64,000 bases of DNA, taken from NCBI RefSeq assembly GCF_030272615.1, contig NC_081407.1:144032897-144096896 (forward strand), in the 5' to 3' direction. The DNA is from Cryptomeria japonica (taxonomy: Eukaryota; Streptophyta; Pinopsida; Cupressales; Cupressaceae). The stretch's first letter is position 1. The number at the start of each line of letters is the position of its first letter. Both the position numbers and the translations under genes were made by a program. Positions 46,901 through 59,136 of this stretch are shown in pieces. The notes beneath the pieces are model-generated. The model saw only the letters and a list, made by a program, of their open reading frames with translations. It made no database searches and had not been told where the DNA came from.

Positions 46901-48487
46901 GAATGATGATTCATGGTTGACCTTAGTTTGTCAGGTCTCTAGTTAGAGTATCGTCAGTAAGTGATCATCTTTGAGTCGTGTTTGACCAAATGGTTGTCCT
47001 CTCTTCTTGAACTCCGTTCGTCTGACCATGTGTATTCCTTGGGTTTGAGTTCGTTGAGTATAGTCTAGTGTCGTATGGGAAAGTGGCTTTCGATTGGGGG
47101 CCGCGCCCAAAGTGGCTGCTGGGTAACCCGTCGAAGGTGAGTCTAATAAGTGATAACCTAAGTAGATTAGAATGTAATCTCTAAGTAAGATAAATGTGCC
47201 TCACACATGAGACGAGTGCTAACATAGACTCAACATGTTGTGAGAAGGCCTGAAATGGCAAACCACCATCCTTGTCTTCACGAGAGGATGTGTGGGTCCA
47301 CATGAGGCTTGGATGGGCCGGAAGCTCGGATTAGGTTGCCAGGGTAACCCAGTGTATGGGGCCGGCACCTATGAAGACTTGCCATGGTAACCATACCAGG
47401 TTGTGTGATGACACTTGTCCCTACGTTCGCTAGTGTGTTGTCGTTTTGTCCTGTTAGGAGTACCTTTGTGGGTCATCCTTTTGTATCTACCCTTGTGAGT
47501 ATTGGTTTCATGTTAGACCTTGTGTGGTGGTGGCTCAGCTTTATGGATGCTCTTCTGGACCTTTGTTTTAGCTTTGATTATGTTCAGCTGGATCCTGTTC
47601 TTTTCAGGGATCATTTATGTAATTATTGGCCGATGCGGTCGTTTGTATATTGTTTGTACTTCGCCTTGATGGCTGGATTGTAATAGTGTAACCTCTTGTA
47701 TTCTTAACTTTATTAATTTATCAGAGGGGTCTTGCAGTTGAGTAGACCCGGAGATGTAGCCCTTTAGGGGTGAACTCCGAGATCATTATGGTGTTATGTG
47801 ATGTATTCTCTTATGTTTCCTTTAATCAGCTTTATCGTGTATGATTAGCTTATGTTAGAATGGTTAAGTGGATAAATGGAATTAACTTTAAATGCTTATA
47901 TTCAGTCCCTTCTTGAATGCCATGTTGATCGAATGCATAAGTGGTTTAGATGAGAATTATCGTTGATGCATGTATGTAATCGTCTTTTAAAATGCAATAT
48001 GATGGAATATGAAAGAATGTAACTTAGAGTAATGGAATATATTCAGTTGTTGTTAAAGAAATTAAGTATGCTTGAAAAGATCTCTTATGTTTATGATGGA
48101 ATTTTAGTGTGTTAGAATATTGGATGTATGGCTTGTAATTTTAAATGAAAAGATTGAATGAAGATTATGAATAGATCTTAATGGATGAGTCCTTGCTTGT
48201 TATTTATATTTCCATCTTTTGAAAGAAATTATCCTGATTAAGAATTATCTTGTTATTAAGATAATCAGCTTATTGGATTAATGGTGTGAGTTAAGTGAAT
48301 TGTGAAATTTAAGTAATCTCGTTGGGAAACTCTTTAGGTGATAGTTGTTGATGTCTTCCGCTATGTAATCTAAATCTTTGTTATCTTGTTGTATCTTATG
48401 TGGTGTAACTTTAAAAAAAAAAAATTATTGCACTCTATTCTTGTGTTATGGCTTAATCCCTTCGGGGTTTCCTGGCGGGGCATTACA
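43982..48487 (+). mobile_element. 4.5 kb LTR, probably solo, inserted in the satellite
   Basis: Begins TGTAGTACCCC and ends GGGGCATTACA, an imperfect terminal inverted repeat typical of Gypsy-type LTRs. ATCTT before it (43977-43981) is repeated after it at 48487-48491, sharing the last A. Joining the flanks restores the satellite text GTGATCTTCCAT seen intact at about 43401. No primer site, purine tract, coding motif or internal repeat of its ends was found, so I read it as one very long LTR rather than a full element. An unusual non-autonomous element is the alternative. Confidence 0.75.
45540..45815. other. GC-rich, CpG-dense core of the long LTR
   Basis: About 275 bp made mainly of G and C with many CpG, against an AT-rich surrounding. 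Overlapping open frames here on both strands are a by-product of the missing A/T stop codons. It may be a promoter-like island of the LTR. Confidence 0.6.
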
Positions 48488-48591
48488 TCTTCCATGCATC
48501 ATAGTTATCATGTCAATGAGATTGTCGATTCATCATATTTATCATGTCAATGAGATCATCACTACATTATACTTACCATGTTAATGGAATA
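48488..48591. repeat. Satellite-like repeat (part 2)
   Basis: Continues directly from 43981 with TATCATGTCAATGAGAT units, then is cut by the next LTR. Confidence 0.85.
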
Positions 48592-50081
48592 TGTTGGCCA
48601 GATTGGCATAATTGATGCAAATGAAGAATGATGACTGAACCAGTAAAGGATTGTTTGTGATGACATTGTCATGACGAGATTGAGATTGCATGATTGGATG
48701 ACTTTTATCAGTTATTTGTGTTGTCATTGATGGCAACTGATGTTACTATGTTGTATTTTGTCATCTTAGTCTTTTTGGTCTATCAGAAATGCCTTACCGG
48801 TATTGGAGATAGTGAACTAGGAATTAGGACCTTAACCAGTAAATGAGAAAATGTTTTGATTAGATCTGGTGATTGGTGATGATTGAAGTATTGCAGTTTG
48901 GAATGTGAGTTTGTATCATTGTAATATGTATCTGATCAGAACCACATCATGTTTAGGTTACTGGAAGTCATGTTTATGATTTTTATTGTATTTTTGCTAG
49001 GGTTTAAGGACCAGTAAATAATTCTCTTAACCAGTAATGATTTTTGGTTTGGCGGTGATCTACATAAGTTCAAATGTTGGTAATGATGTGGCTAGAAGCA
49101 CGTGAAGTGTTTGAATGATGTTTTGGCATGATCAAGAGAGAATTTCTTGGGAATGTGCAAAGTGCTTAGCGGAATGAGCTAAGGGTTTGAAAGTGTATCA
49201 GATCGAGGTGCGGTGATCATTTAACGACTGTAATTGATTTGTAATTGATTGTCATGATCCATATGATGATCAATTATGATATGTAATGAGTTGTAAAGAT
49301 ATGTGACGATCTATGTTGTAAGTCTTAGGGTTTTGTAACCGACTAAGTTGTAAAGGTTATTTAGGTCGGTATAGTTGATGTTTGTTGTGTCGGTGGTTTT
49401 GAGAAGAGTGTGAAGCCGAACCAGAGTGTAGCAAATTTGGAGCATAAATTGGATTTGATTAAGCAAGCGGTTAAGTGCTATACCCAGATCATTCATTGTT
49501 GTTCCCTAACAATTGCAACAGCTAAAATCCCTTAACTGGTAGGTCCTAACAAGCCTTACATTATAAATACCTTAACTGGGTAGAGCTCAACATATGAGTG
49601 TTAAATCTTCTTGCAAGGTTGATCCTAACAGGTCAAAGCTCCTAACAGGACTCATCATCTAAATCCCTTAACTGGGTGACTCCTAATAGGGCATCATTGT
49701 AAGCTCCTAACTAGGCTAGGCTCCTAATAGGGCGCATTTCAAAAGAGTGCACAATTTTTGTGGGTACCAATTCCCACCGTGGTTTTTCCCTATTTGGGTT
49801 TCCATGTGAAAAACATGGTGTTCATATGGTGAATGTTTTTATGTGTTGTTATGTTTTGTTTTCAGTTAATGCATGGTAGATGAACACAATGTGTAGACTT
49901 GATAAATCAGTTTAACAATTGGTTATCAGTGATTACCGGTAATGGTAAAGAGTTTATTACTGGTTTATGATTGATTTGGTGAAGTTTTATAAGGTTGAGT
50001 TTTAAGTTTGAAATTGTTGTTAATACTGATTCAGCACCCCCCCCCCCCTCTCAGTATTAACCGGATCCTCTAAGATTAACA
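48592..50081 (+). mobile_element. 1.49 kb solo LTR in the satellite
   Basis: Starts TGTTGGCCAG and ends AAGATTAACA. GAAT precedes it (48587-48590) and follows it (50082-50085), with the fifth base differing. Satellite text resumes at 50086. It carries CATTGATGGCAAC at 48725-48737 and the longest end hairpin (50019-50061), so it belongs with the inner-element type of LTR. At about 49520-49740 a short motif around CTTAACTGGGTAG and CTCCTAACAGG recurs several times. Confidence 0.85.
50019..50061 (+). promoter_or_regulatory. LTR-end hairpin with C-rich loop
   Basis: GTTAATACTGA at 50019-50029 pairs perfectly with TCAGTATTAAC at 50051-50061 (11 bp), with a loop containing twelve C in a row. The stem differs from that of the 11250 copy on both sides in a compensating way. 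Confidence 0.75.
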
Positions 50082-50288
50082 GAATCTTGGACTCTTAAAA
50101 ATTTATTTAAATTATATAATTAGTAAACATTTAGTATTAATTGATCTAACCTCAAATATATGTTTGTCTTATATATTATAAAAGATGATTCCCTTTTCAC
50201 ATATGTTTGGAACTTTTATAATGAATATATTAAACTTGTGATAATTGGAAGAATATTTTATGTCAAAGGGTTCTTAATGTATCTCTAC
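50082..50288. repeat. Satellite-like repeat (part 3)
   Basis: Starts CTTGGACTCTTAAAA and follows the unit to AATGTATCTCTAC, where a LINE inserts. Confidence 0.85.
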
Positions 50289-51242
50289 TTTTCTTTTTTA
50301 TTGAACAAACCATAGTACAAAAGTTATAAATTATGAGCAACTCAAAAACAACATCAAGAAATGGAAAGATAAAGAACTAGATCATCTAGTTGTACAAATG
50401 GCAATAGCAACAACAGTTGTTTAGAAGGTTCTAAAAACATACTCTAAGAGCTAAAACCAACAGAGGCTACAACATAACAATAGTTGTACATGAAAATTTA
50501 ACAAAACATACATGAAGCCAGATGGCTAAAGGTAACATGAGAATAAGCAATGCATCCAGTGACCAAGCATTACATATAAAATTTGAAGAACTTCTCAAGT
50601 TGTCTAGAATATTGAACATCATCTGAATGCAATTGAATGTTTTGGTACTTAATCTCTTCCAATAGCTTGTTGTAGGTGGCCTTCTTCTCTAGCTAAGAGC
50701 ATAAAAAAAAACAAATTGTAACTTAACGTCACAGTAAAATTAAGCATTTCCACTTCCTGACAAGTAATTTGATTAGAGAAAACATCCAAACATCTACTTT
50801 TCTAAATATGAAACAAGATATTTTTTCTCATTGAATCTACAATAATATTCTTTGTCAAACCAACACCCAAAATTGCTTCCTTCCAACCCAGAACATAGCT
50901 GAAAACAACAAGGAAGTGTACCAAAATTGAGGTCCATTTCTTTTTAGCCCAAAAACAGTCTCAAAAAATATGTTTTACACTTTCAACATGTTTACAAAAG
51001 GGGCAAGGAGTTTGAATAATCTTTAAATGCCTCAATCTATCTCATACAAGTAATTTATGATGTAAAATTTACCATATTAAAATTTGAGCATTTGAATCAG
51101 CCTTGGTCTTCCATATTTGAGCACTAAAGATTCCTCTATGTTTTCTCTTTAAATTTACATCCCCATTTAGCATGCAACCTGGAAGTAGAGACAAGTAATT
51201 CTTCTTCAAGGGAAAATAGGCAAAAGGGGTTTTCCCCAGCCA

Positions 51243-51247
51243 CAACC
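51243..51247. repeat. Target-site duplication CAACC, left
   Basis: Repeated at 51998-52002. Confidence 0.85.
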
Positions 51248-51997
51248 TGTAGACACCCAAAATTGTCTAGTCTAATTAAATAAATATCTAAGCTTAATTC
51301 TTCTATTAATTAAATAAATCTGTATTTATTTAATTAATTCATTTATCCTCTTCTAGCCTTATTTCTCATTTAAATAAATACATTTATTTATTTAAATTAT
51401 CATTTTCCTAAATTAAATAAATATCTTATTTATTTAATTGATCACACTTCCTCTATTAATTAAATAAATCTTTATTTATTTAATTAATTCATTAACCTTT
51501 TCTACCCATGACACATGTCATTCATCTCTTAATTCATACACTACCTACCCCTTTCATTATTTTATTATTTCTTTTACCTACCCTCTAATCATAGCCGACC
51601 TCCTTTTTCACCTCTCAATCTTATCCCTCCATTTCATGTAGTGTCTTCTATATAAGGAGAAGCTTCCTTCATTATCAAACCCTAATGAATCATCTTAGTG
51701 ACTTGACTACACTACGATCCTACTTGCAACCACATTCCGTTCTTTGTTGAGCTCTTGTGCACATAAAATCTGAGAGCAGATATATCAAGCAAGATCAATG
51801 GAGATAGGAAGAATGGAGATCCAAACCCTATTGGACATGTGATGGTATAATCTTTGTGATTTTATTTGATTTGCATTGTCTTAGGTAATCTTCATATGTT
51901 ATGGTGGATCTTTGTTGTTGTTAGGCTAGGGTTTTGTGGTTGAATTCATTTAGCCTTTCAATATCGTTATTATTGTTATCCATTTTCACCATATACA
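51248..51997 (+). mobile_element. 750-bp solo LTR of the TGTAGACA family in the LINE
   Basis: TGTAGACACC to CATATACA, flanked by CAACC on both sides. TATATAAGG at 51649-51657 is a likely TATA box. Between 51305 and 51488 are four near-identical A/T hairpins (stems 13-15 bp). Related LTRs occur at 29412, about 26155 (minus strand) and in the outer element. Confidence 0.9.
51305..51488. repeat. Array of four A/T hairpins in the LTR
   Basis: Perfect stems at 51305-51319 with 51324-51338 (15 bp), 51368-51380 with 51385-51397 (13 bp), 51411-51423 with 51427-51439 (13 bp), and 51455-51469 with 51474-51488 (15 bp). Loops are 3-4 bases. Confidence 0.9.
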
Positions 51998-52002
51998 CAA
52001 CC
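51998..52002. repeat. Target-site duplication CAACC, right
   Basis: Matches 51243-51247 exactly. Confidence 0.85.
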
Positions 52003-52085
52003 AATCTTAAAAAATATTACATTGAAGATGAGCATAGATTTTCATGAGCAAATCAACATGCACCAAAGATTTAACAAAAATCAAG

Positions 52086-53115
52086 AATCCTCTAGATTTT
52101 TATTTTATTTAAAGGGGTTATTCATTTAGTAGCTATTTTGTCCTATCAAATTCTTTTATTTTAACACATTCTTCAAGGCATTCAACTTGTCTCAATTCTT
52201 TTTTCACTTTTGACTATTACATATAATCTCTCTTTTAGTGGCCTTGACCATACTTTTCACTTTTAAAAGGAGGTGAAATTGGACAATGATTTATGTTTGG
52301 TAGAAATCATGGTATTAATACATCATATGTCAATGTGATCATCAATTCATCATCATGTCGAAGTGATTGCCAATATATTATGTTTTGGTTTTTTGGGCTT
52401 CATAATATCATCAATACGGGTCTTCTACTACTACATATCTTTGGTATTGGTTTGCCCTCCTTTATTTGAGAGATATCAACCATTTGTGTGTATTCTAGGG
52501 GTTGGTAACTGTTGTGTAATATGGTAGTTGTTGACTACATTTTCTTTCTAGGAAGTCGCGTATCATTCTTCGAGGGTTGAGGATCTCCAATCCATTTTGT
52601 CCTATAATTTGTATGTATCTACTTCCTGTTATTATATTAATAACAAAAAAAGATTGCCCATAAATTGTATTTATCATGTCAATGAGATCTTAGATGAGCT
52701 TAAAATTTTGTTTAAATTATATATTTTGTAAACATCTAATTGATCTAACCTCAAATATATGTTTGTCATATTTCTTATTAAAGATGTTTCTCTTTGTACA
52801 TATGTTTGGAACTTGTGAAAATTGGAAAAGAGTTAACATTTGTTTTAATATTTTATGTCAAAGGATTCTTAATGTATCTCCTTTTTATTTTATCTAAAGG
52901 ATTGTTCACATATGAGCTATATTGTCCTATCAATTTCTTTTATGTTAACACAATCTTCAAGGCATCAAACTTATCTTAATTCTTTTCCACTTTGGACTAT
53001 ATAATCCCTCTTTTAGTGGTCTAGACCATACTTTTAACCAGACCGTACTTTCCACTTTTAGAAGTAAGATGAAATTGGATAGTGATTTATGTTTAGTAGA
53101 AATAATGATATTCAT
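52086..53115. repeat. Satellite-like repeat (part 4)
   Basis: Last piece of the array, with the TTCAAGGCATTCAACTTGTC and CACTTTTAAAAG blocks and another unit from about 52689. It is interrupted at 52372-52651 by a poly(A)-tailed insertion. Confidence 0.85.
52372..52651 (+). mobile_element. 280-bp truncated LINE end with poly(A) and 7-bp target duplication
   Basis: GATTGCC at 52365-52371 is repeated at 52652-52658. The insert ends TTAATAACAAAAAAA. No Pol III A or B box was found, so a 5'-truncated LINE is more likely than a SINE. Confidence 0.8.
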
Positions 53116-55103
53116 AACTTTAACTTCTTTCATCATTTGTTTACTTCTAGTTATTATATCTATGGCCTTCTTGGGTGCTTGAGATTATCCTTCGTACCTA
53201 AAAACCAAACATGAAATTAGAGAGAAATTTATTTATATTAATTGCAATCTTAACATTGTTCAATACAAAAGAAATTACTCAAATGAATTGATCTTTATAT
53301 GTTGATATCATTATATAAGCATAATCAAGATTGTGCTTACATTATTTTTCTCACAAACAATCATTTCCTTCTTCAATTATAGATATATTATCACCTATAT
53401 TCATCACACCTTATTTTTTCCTAAATGTGATACATTTTCCTCTTACATTGACATAGTGTTGGTTGTATGACATTTAATAATCACCAATTTATAGTGCTAG
53501 AAGCTATTATACTTATATTTTATCAATAGATCTCACTATTATTTCTAGCTATACATAATGCCAACAGTGGTCTCCATATTCATCTTAATACATTTAGTTT
53601 AGTCGTAATCCTAGAAAACTCTCACTTCTATTTCACAAGGTTCATTAACATATATCTCTACTATCTTCCACCTTCTTACTTTATCTATTTTATTTGGTAT
53701 GAATAACAATTGATACTATGACAACATGATCTTTAGAACTCAATAAATGTATTCCGCTAATAGTGTTTCTTATAAATTCCCTTTATTTCTCATGGGTCAA
53801 GGGAGTGCCTAAATTTCATCCCTCTCTTTGGTCTCCATTTGTTGGAATTAGAGAATATTTTTTGTTGAATTCATGATACATGTATCACTGCTTTATTTCA
53901 CCTTCCCATTTTGTCCATTGTATCATTATTATAAGGGTGATGTTAGAAGAAGGTCACAATATTATTATAAGGGGCATGTGCGATCTATAAACAAGGAGGT
54001 CATTCTTCAACAATAGATACTTATTAAACTAATAAAAACTTGAAGCACACTAACAAACATCTTTAATGATTATCAAAACAACATGATAATGTTGTATAAT
54101 AAGGAATAATACATATGATCTTAAAACAACTAGGGGACATACACAACAAAATTGAACAATTTTTTCTTGGAGAAAACATTGATTAGATGAATAATATAGA
54201 TTTAAAGATTAGATACTCTTTATTCCACTAACAAAAATATTGACTTCAAGCATTTACACTCTCACAATAATTTTAAAAAATCTCAATTTAATAGTATGGA
54301 ATCTTCAACGCCCACATACAGTTCCACCATGAACAAAGTTGCAAGAATACTTGCAAAAAATTTGATATGAACTAAAATAAATTAAAAATTGAGTGAATTC
54401 CACACAAGTCATGAGAAAGAAACGCATAACCTCCCTTGAGTCTCCAATCCTCAAAAATGACAAACTAGTCAATATCAAAAGATTAGATAATAAAAACTCT
54501 TCATATTTCATATTCTATCTACATAGTAGTAAAATTATTGTTTATAGTGGTTGTTAATTCATCAATGTGATCATGCATTAATTTTGGTATAAGGAAAATT
54601 CACCACCTACAAAAACTGGTGAATTTGAAGGAAAAAGGTTTTTCTTGGATCTTTCTAAGGTCTACAACTTTTCTTGAAGACTCAAAAAATGTCCCATTCA
54701 TTTCCTAATCATTCTCAACCATAATTATTGCCTCTATTTTCTACATACCCCACCAATAAGTAACAAAATATATCTCCTAGCTCCTTGTAAACACTATTAC
54801 AAACACAAAATTGTTAGGAAATAATGCAAATGTAGAGTAAAAAACTGTGTACCACTTTGCAAGTTCACTTACAATTTTGTTTCCACTTTAGTGTCCATTC
54901 TCCTAGCATCTGAGTAGGCTCATTTCATCCCTTGCATTAGCCTTTACCATCTCAAGATGCTCAAGGCACCTTTTCAACAGCTATCCTTCAGCTTCTATTT
55001 TGTATTAGCAGGTGTGTTTCTCTTGCCACTCGTCATTTTTTAGCGTGATTCATATGGACATCCACACACCACACATTCGTCCTATGACATCTTAATATTC
55101 AAA
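53116..55103. other. AT-rich non-coding DNA
   Basis: No protein motif, LTR boundary or tandem repeat recognised in about 2 kb. Confidence 0.4.
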
Positions 55104-56250
55104 TGTTGGTTCTGAGCATTTTGGCACTTGTCACCTACCCAAGTCAGAGAGAAACATCATGCTTTTCAGATGTGTATCACGATCAGTTGGTTCGGGATTT
55201 GATGACTTGAATGCTATCATTTGTTCTAGTAAGCCTTTTGGTCACTAGTAAGGGTTTTGCCGGCAAAGATTTGTTGAAGATCTTTTGATGCACATAATAA
55301 GTGGTGTTGGTGCAGCTTCTAGATGGATTTCGGGATGTTGTTGGTTATCTTGTTCATGTTCTTGTTGATCGGTGGTGTTGGATTTTTTTATGGCAATCTA
55401 TTTTGGGTTCGGTATTATCTAGGTTATGGACCGGTTTATGTAACGTGCTGGAGGATGTTCCTGATGCGTTACTGGCGGGATTTAATGATTGGTTTATATT
55501 ATTTTCGGCCTAAGCTGACTTGTTTGATCATTGGATTGTGGGTTTATGTTATGAATTCATTGTATTATCTTTTAGGTTGCCGACCTAATTGTTTAGGTCC
55601 CGGGTTGGTATAAATATGATGTAAGATCTCTTTGTAGATCATGGTTATGGACATATGGGTTTATGGGATATATGACTATTTGTGTGTGAATAATGATGTA
55701 ATCATATGCAAAATGTTTGGTCGATCATAGGTGATCGAATTGGTTTGGTAAGAGAGGTTTAAGACCTCCAGTACTGAGCTTAACCGGAAATGTTCTCAAG
55801 CATAGGAGATGCTATCTTTGCAGTTCACTCTTCTTTTCGGATTGTAGTCTGGATTTATCTTATAGTCAGTGAGGCTCCTTTTGTGATGAGCAGTGTGCTC
55901 TAGGTTGTTGCCCTTCCTACATGTGCATGCCCCTCATATTGTAATCACATACTTATTTCATAAGTATTATCTGACTATGGGTAGGCTTCCCATCGTGATT
56001 TTTCCCTTTACTGGGTTTTCCACGTACAAATCTTGGTGTCATGTGTTTTGGATGGATGGTAACTATTTTGTGATTTATTTTTATGTTTAATTGCTATATC
56101 ACTAATTTCAATATTTGGTTTATGCATTCCGGTATTGGGTTTATGTGTTCCGGTAATAAGGTTTTGAATGCTTAAAGTTCTGTAATCTGGTGACAACTGA
56201 TTCAACCCCCCCGCTCTCAGTTTTTCTCTGGTTATTTGAGTTGTCTAACA
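55104..56250 (+). repeat. LTR of the inner-element type, probably solo
   Basis: Starts TGTTGGTTCTG and ends TTGTCTAACA. It contains the GGTTGTTGCCCTTCCTACATGTGCATGCCCCT block and the CACTGGG/TTTTCCC block seen near 10995 and 11090 in the inner LTR, and the end hairpin at 56195-56222. The flanks TCAAA and CATGC do not match, so the start could be elsewhere or the element may have recombined. Confidence 0.65.
56195..56222 (+). promoter_or_regulatory. LTR-end hairpin with C-rich loop
   Basis: AACTGA at 56195-56200 pairs with TCAGTT at 56217-56222 around a 16-base C-rich loop. Confidence 0.65.
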
Positions 56251-56434
56251 CATGCTTCCTCAGATAGAGAGTTAGCGGAGGGTATTAGGAAGCCTCTATG
56301 ATGTGTTTAGTGTTATCTACAGGGTACTTGACAACCTTAGGCTTTGTACTCATCTAGAGTGGAGAGGTAGATTAGTAAGTCCCTGAGAAGTTGGTATTTG
56401 CATATCAATGTGGTTTATTCTCCCCCCTCTACAC
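56251..56434. other. Short non-coding stretch between LTRs
   Basis: Nothing recognised. Confidence 0.4.
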
Positions 56435-57093
56435 ATAATACCTAGCATGCATAATCCATTTCCTACATATACCCATGAGATAAAAGTATGCATACAAGCT
56501 TACAAAATTATCATAAGACAAAGATCAAATAGGAAATCCACAATATAACCCAATATATATCTTGGTAAAACCCTCAAGAGGGAAAAAACCAACCTCCAAA
56601 AGAATCCATACTTCATTTATTATTCAACAATAAAACATTATAATGCACTTACAAAGTTACCATGAATGCCTTTGAAACATCAAGCCTCTCTAATGAATCC
56701 TTCATATGTCTAAGAATGAATCCACACATCCCATGCCTTTCTTCACATATTTACTCCTCAGTAGAAGATAAAAATATGCGCTTGCTTATGTAGACTCAAG
56801 CTCACAAATAAAACTAAGTGGTAAGATAAAAACATGTGCCTCAAAACCATTGACCCCTCATTTATATTTTGATTCATATTATTAAATACTTTTCCCCAAA
56901 TAATAATTAATTATTTTGTCTCATACACTTAAAATAACTAACCCAATATTACATACAACTTTAAAAGTTGCCCCAAATAAAAATTTAGCATAGCTAAACG
57001 CATCTCCTAGATGCACCATGACTAAATATTTGATTAATTTGTACAATTAAATTATTTAATAATATGCAAGGTGTACAACACCCATTCCTAACA
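56435..57093 (-). repeat. Minus-strand 3' LTR, related to the 32-33 kb copies
   Basis: On the minus strand it begins TGTTAGGAATGGG at 57093, directly after a purine tract. Its final third aligns with the LTRs at 32315 and 33392 (blocks AATACCTAG, CCATTTCCTAC, CAAGCCTCTC). The last bases of the LTR are replaced near 56435, so that end is truncated. Confidence 0.65.
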
Positions 57094-57105
57094 TTCTCCC
57101 ACTTG
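57094..57105 (-). promoter_or_regulatory. Polypurine tract (minus strand)
   Basis: CAAGTGGGAGAA on the minus strand, immediately before the LTR start at 57093. Confidence 0.75.
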
Positions 57106-59136
57106 TTGTATACATTGCATAAGGTTCAATCAATGAAATACATTATCATAGCCATGAATGAAACCATGTGAATCTCCAACATATTCTAATGCTCCATCAA
57201 TATAATTGCAATAAAACCAAGATGTCAACCATATTAAGCAAGAACTCCTTCCATCCTACAACATGCCACATATGAAAGAAAAGGAACAAGATGAGATGAA
57301 TAACACCAATCCAAAGAACACAAGCATCAAATCTAAGTGATTAAAAATGCTCCAAGATATTGTCAAAAGTAAAAATATACATGAATGGACATAACACCCA
57401 CAACATATGTTAATACATTCAACCATCCATACTTCATTGGTATCAACAACATCAATAAACTTGTACCAATAATACATGCAACCTATAAACCACAATGACA
57501 AGCTCCTTGTATAAAACCAATCAATGAAGAACATACATATCCAGGAACTCTCATTGTATGGGTAATATCAAATCTAAAAAATGGATCAAATAATATCAAT
57601 TCTACCAATAAACACTCAAACCAAGGTGTGGAAAATAGTCAAAACCATGTAGCACCAAGAAAAATCACAATGATCCACACATGTAACACAAATAGTTGCA
57701 TACTCCCTCACAACATGCCATCATAACTCTCCCAGATTATATGAACATGAACCTCCAAGAAGTATCCATATAAAAAGAGAAAAAATATAAACCATATCAT
57801 GTCCTCCTTCCAACACTTCAAATTTCTATACAATATCAAGTATAATGTTCTTACAACCTCAAGTGAAAAGCCTTAATAACACCCAATTGTTTAATCTCAT
57901 AGATCAAACAAAATATATGTACCATATAATATTAACATGGATGTAAGCCTCTCTAACCAAGTTCAGATAAAACTCAAAATAATAATTTCCAAGTCAATAA
58001 ATTAGTTGAATAAATATCTCCTATGATCCTCATAAATGACATCATAAAATAACTCATATGCACAAGGATATAATCATGCAAAAGTCCTTCAAAATTAATC
58101 CTCCAAACCTAACTATCCATAGCTCAAGATCCATATCCATGAGAACAAAAAACATAGAACATAATGGATCTAAAAATAAGAATGGGAAAATATGTTTTCG
58201 ATGGTAAACCACTGAGTAGACCAAGAGTGGGGAATGAGAATTCTCCTCCAAGATAATTAAATCATCATGACTCTCTCCAAGAACAATATCCTCTAAAGTA
58301 CAACATGAAATCATGTGCACATCCAAGTGTAAACTCCTTCATCTTCCAACTAAAACCTCCAAAGAGTAACCATCTCAATAAATGCTTCTAATCCCAAGAA
58401 AAATCTAGCCTCACCCAAGTCTCCAAGTATCCATGAGCTCCATTAATTTATCAATCCATGCTAATATCCAAATGCAACACAACACCATCACGAATCTCCC
58501 AATAAAATTACCAATGGAATCAATAGCAAGGAAACCAATGAGACCACTATCAATATTCCAATCATAGAATCAAGAGCCCAATCATACATCATGATCTAAT
58601 ATCTCCTCCTAGGATATCACATGCACCAATGCATACATCCTATTCTCAAGAAAAAATGTATCATGTCAGACTCTGAAAGAACATCAAGAGTAAACCAAGA
58701 TACAATACCAAATATTCTCTAAACCAAGGATCAACATCTCTAATCACATGAAGATAATATCCTTATCCTAATGATAAACTTGAAAATATGAAAGAAACCT
58801 TATTGTAGCCACAAGATCCAAGAGCTCCTCCCAGACATCAAAAAATTTGAACATGATCATCCATCACAAAACAAAAAAATCTACATCATTGCTAAAACTC
58901 TCACTAAAGGATGATATCAAGCTACTCATGACATCATGACAACCATATCCTAAATGAAGATCACTCATAGTCCACACACACTCAACTAGGACCCCAATAG
59001 GTCCAAAGACAAATTAGAACCAATATATCCAAGCAAAGAAGATACAACTATCATCAAACCATCAACAGTCAATCCTACACTAACAAACCATCACTATCAA
59101 AAGATCACATTGAAATGTGTAACAAAGATATTGTGA
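57106..59136 (-). other. Non-coding interior of the minus-strand element
   Basis: By position this is interior sequence upstream of the purine tract, where RNase H would lie in an autonomous Copia element. No such motif is readable. The base composition continues after 62920, so the element at 59137-62920 appears to have landed in it. Confidence 0.45.

Larger units (their letters stand above)
50289..52085 (-). pseudogene. 5'-truncated minus-strand LINE with a zinc-binding RT tail domain
   Basis: Inserted in the satellite: T-rich at its left end (the poly(A) tail on the minus strand) and ending at about 52085, where satellite text resumes with ATTTTTATTTTATTTAAAGG. On the minus strand, about 51247-50830 encodes WLWLGKTPFAYFPLKKNYLS, then IWKTKADSNAQILIW, CPFCKHVESVKHIF, DC and WAKKKWTSILVHF. 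This is the zf-RVT domain found at the end of plant LINE ORF2. Stops interrupt it. A solo LTR (51248-51997) has split it further. Short CTCTA-type words flank it, but the target duplication is not clear. Confidence 0.75.

Noticed and set aside
52372-52651. SINE
   Set aside because: It has a poly(A) tail and a target duplication, but no Pol III A or B box could be seen, so a truncated LINE is more likely.
55104-56250. Complete solo LTR with target duplication
   Set aside because: Flanks TCAAA and CATGC do not match; only the right end is firm.
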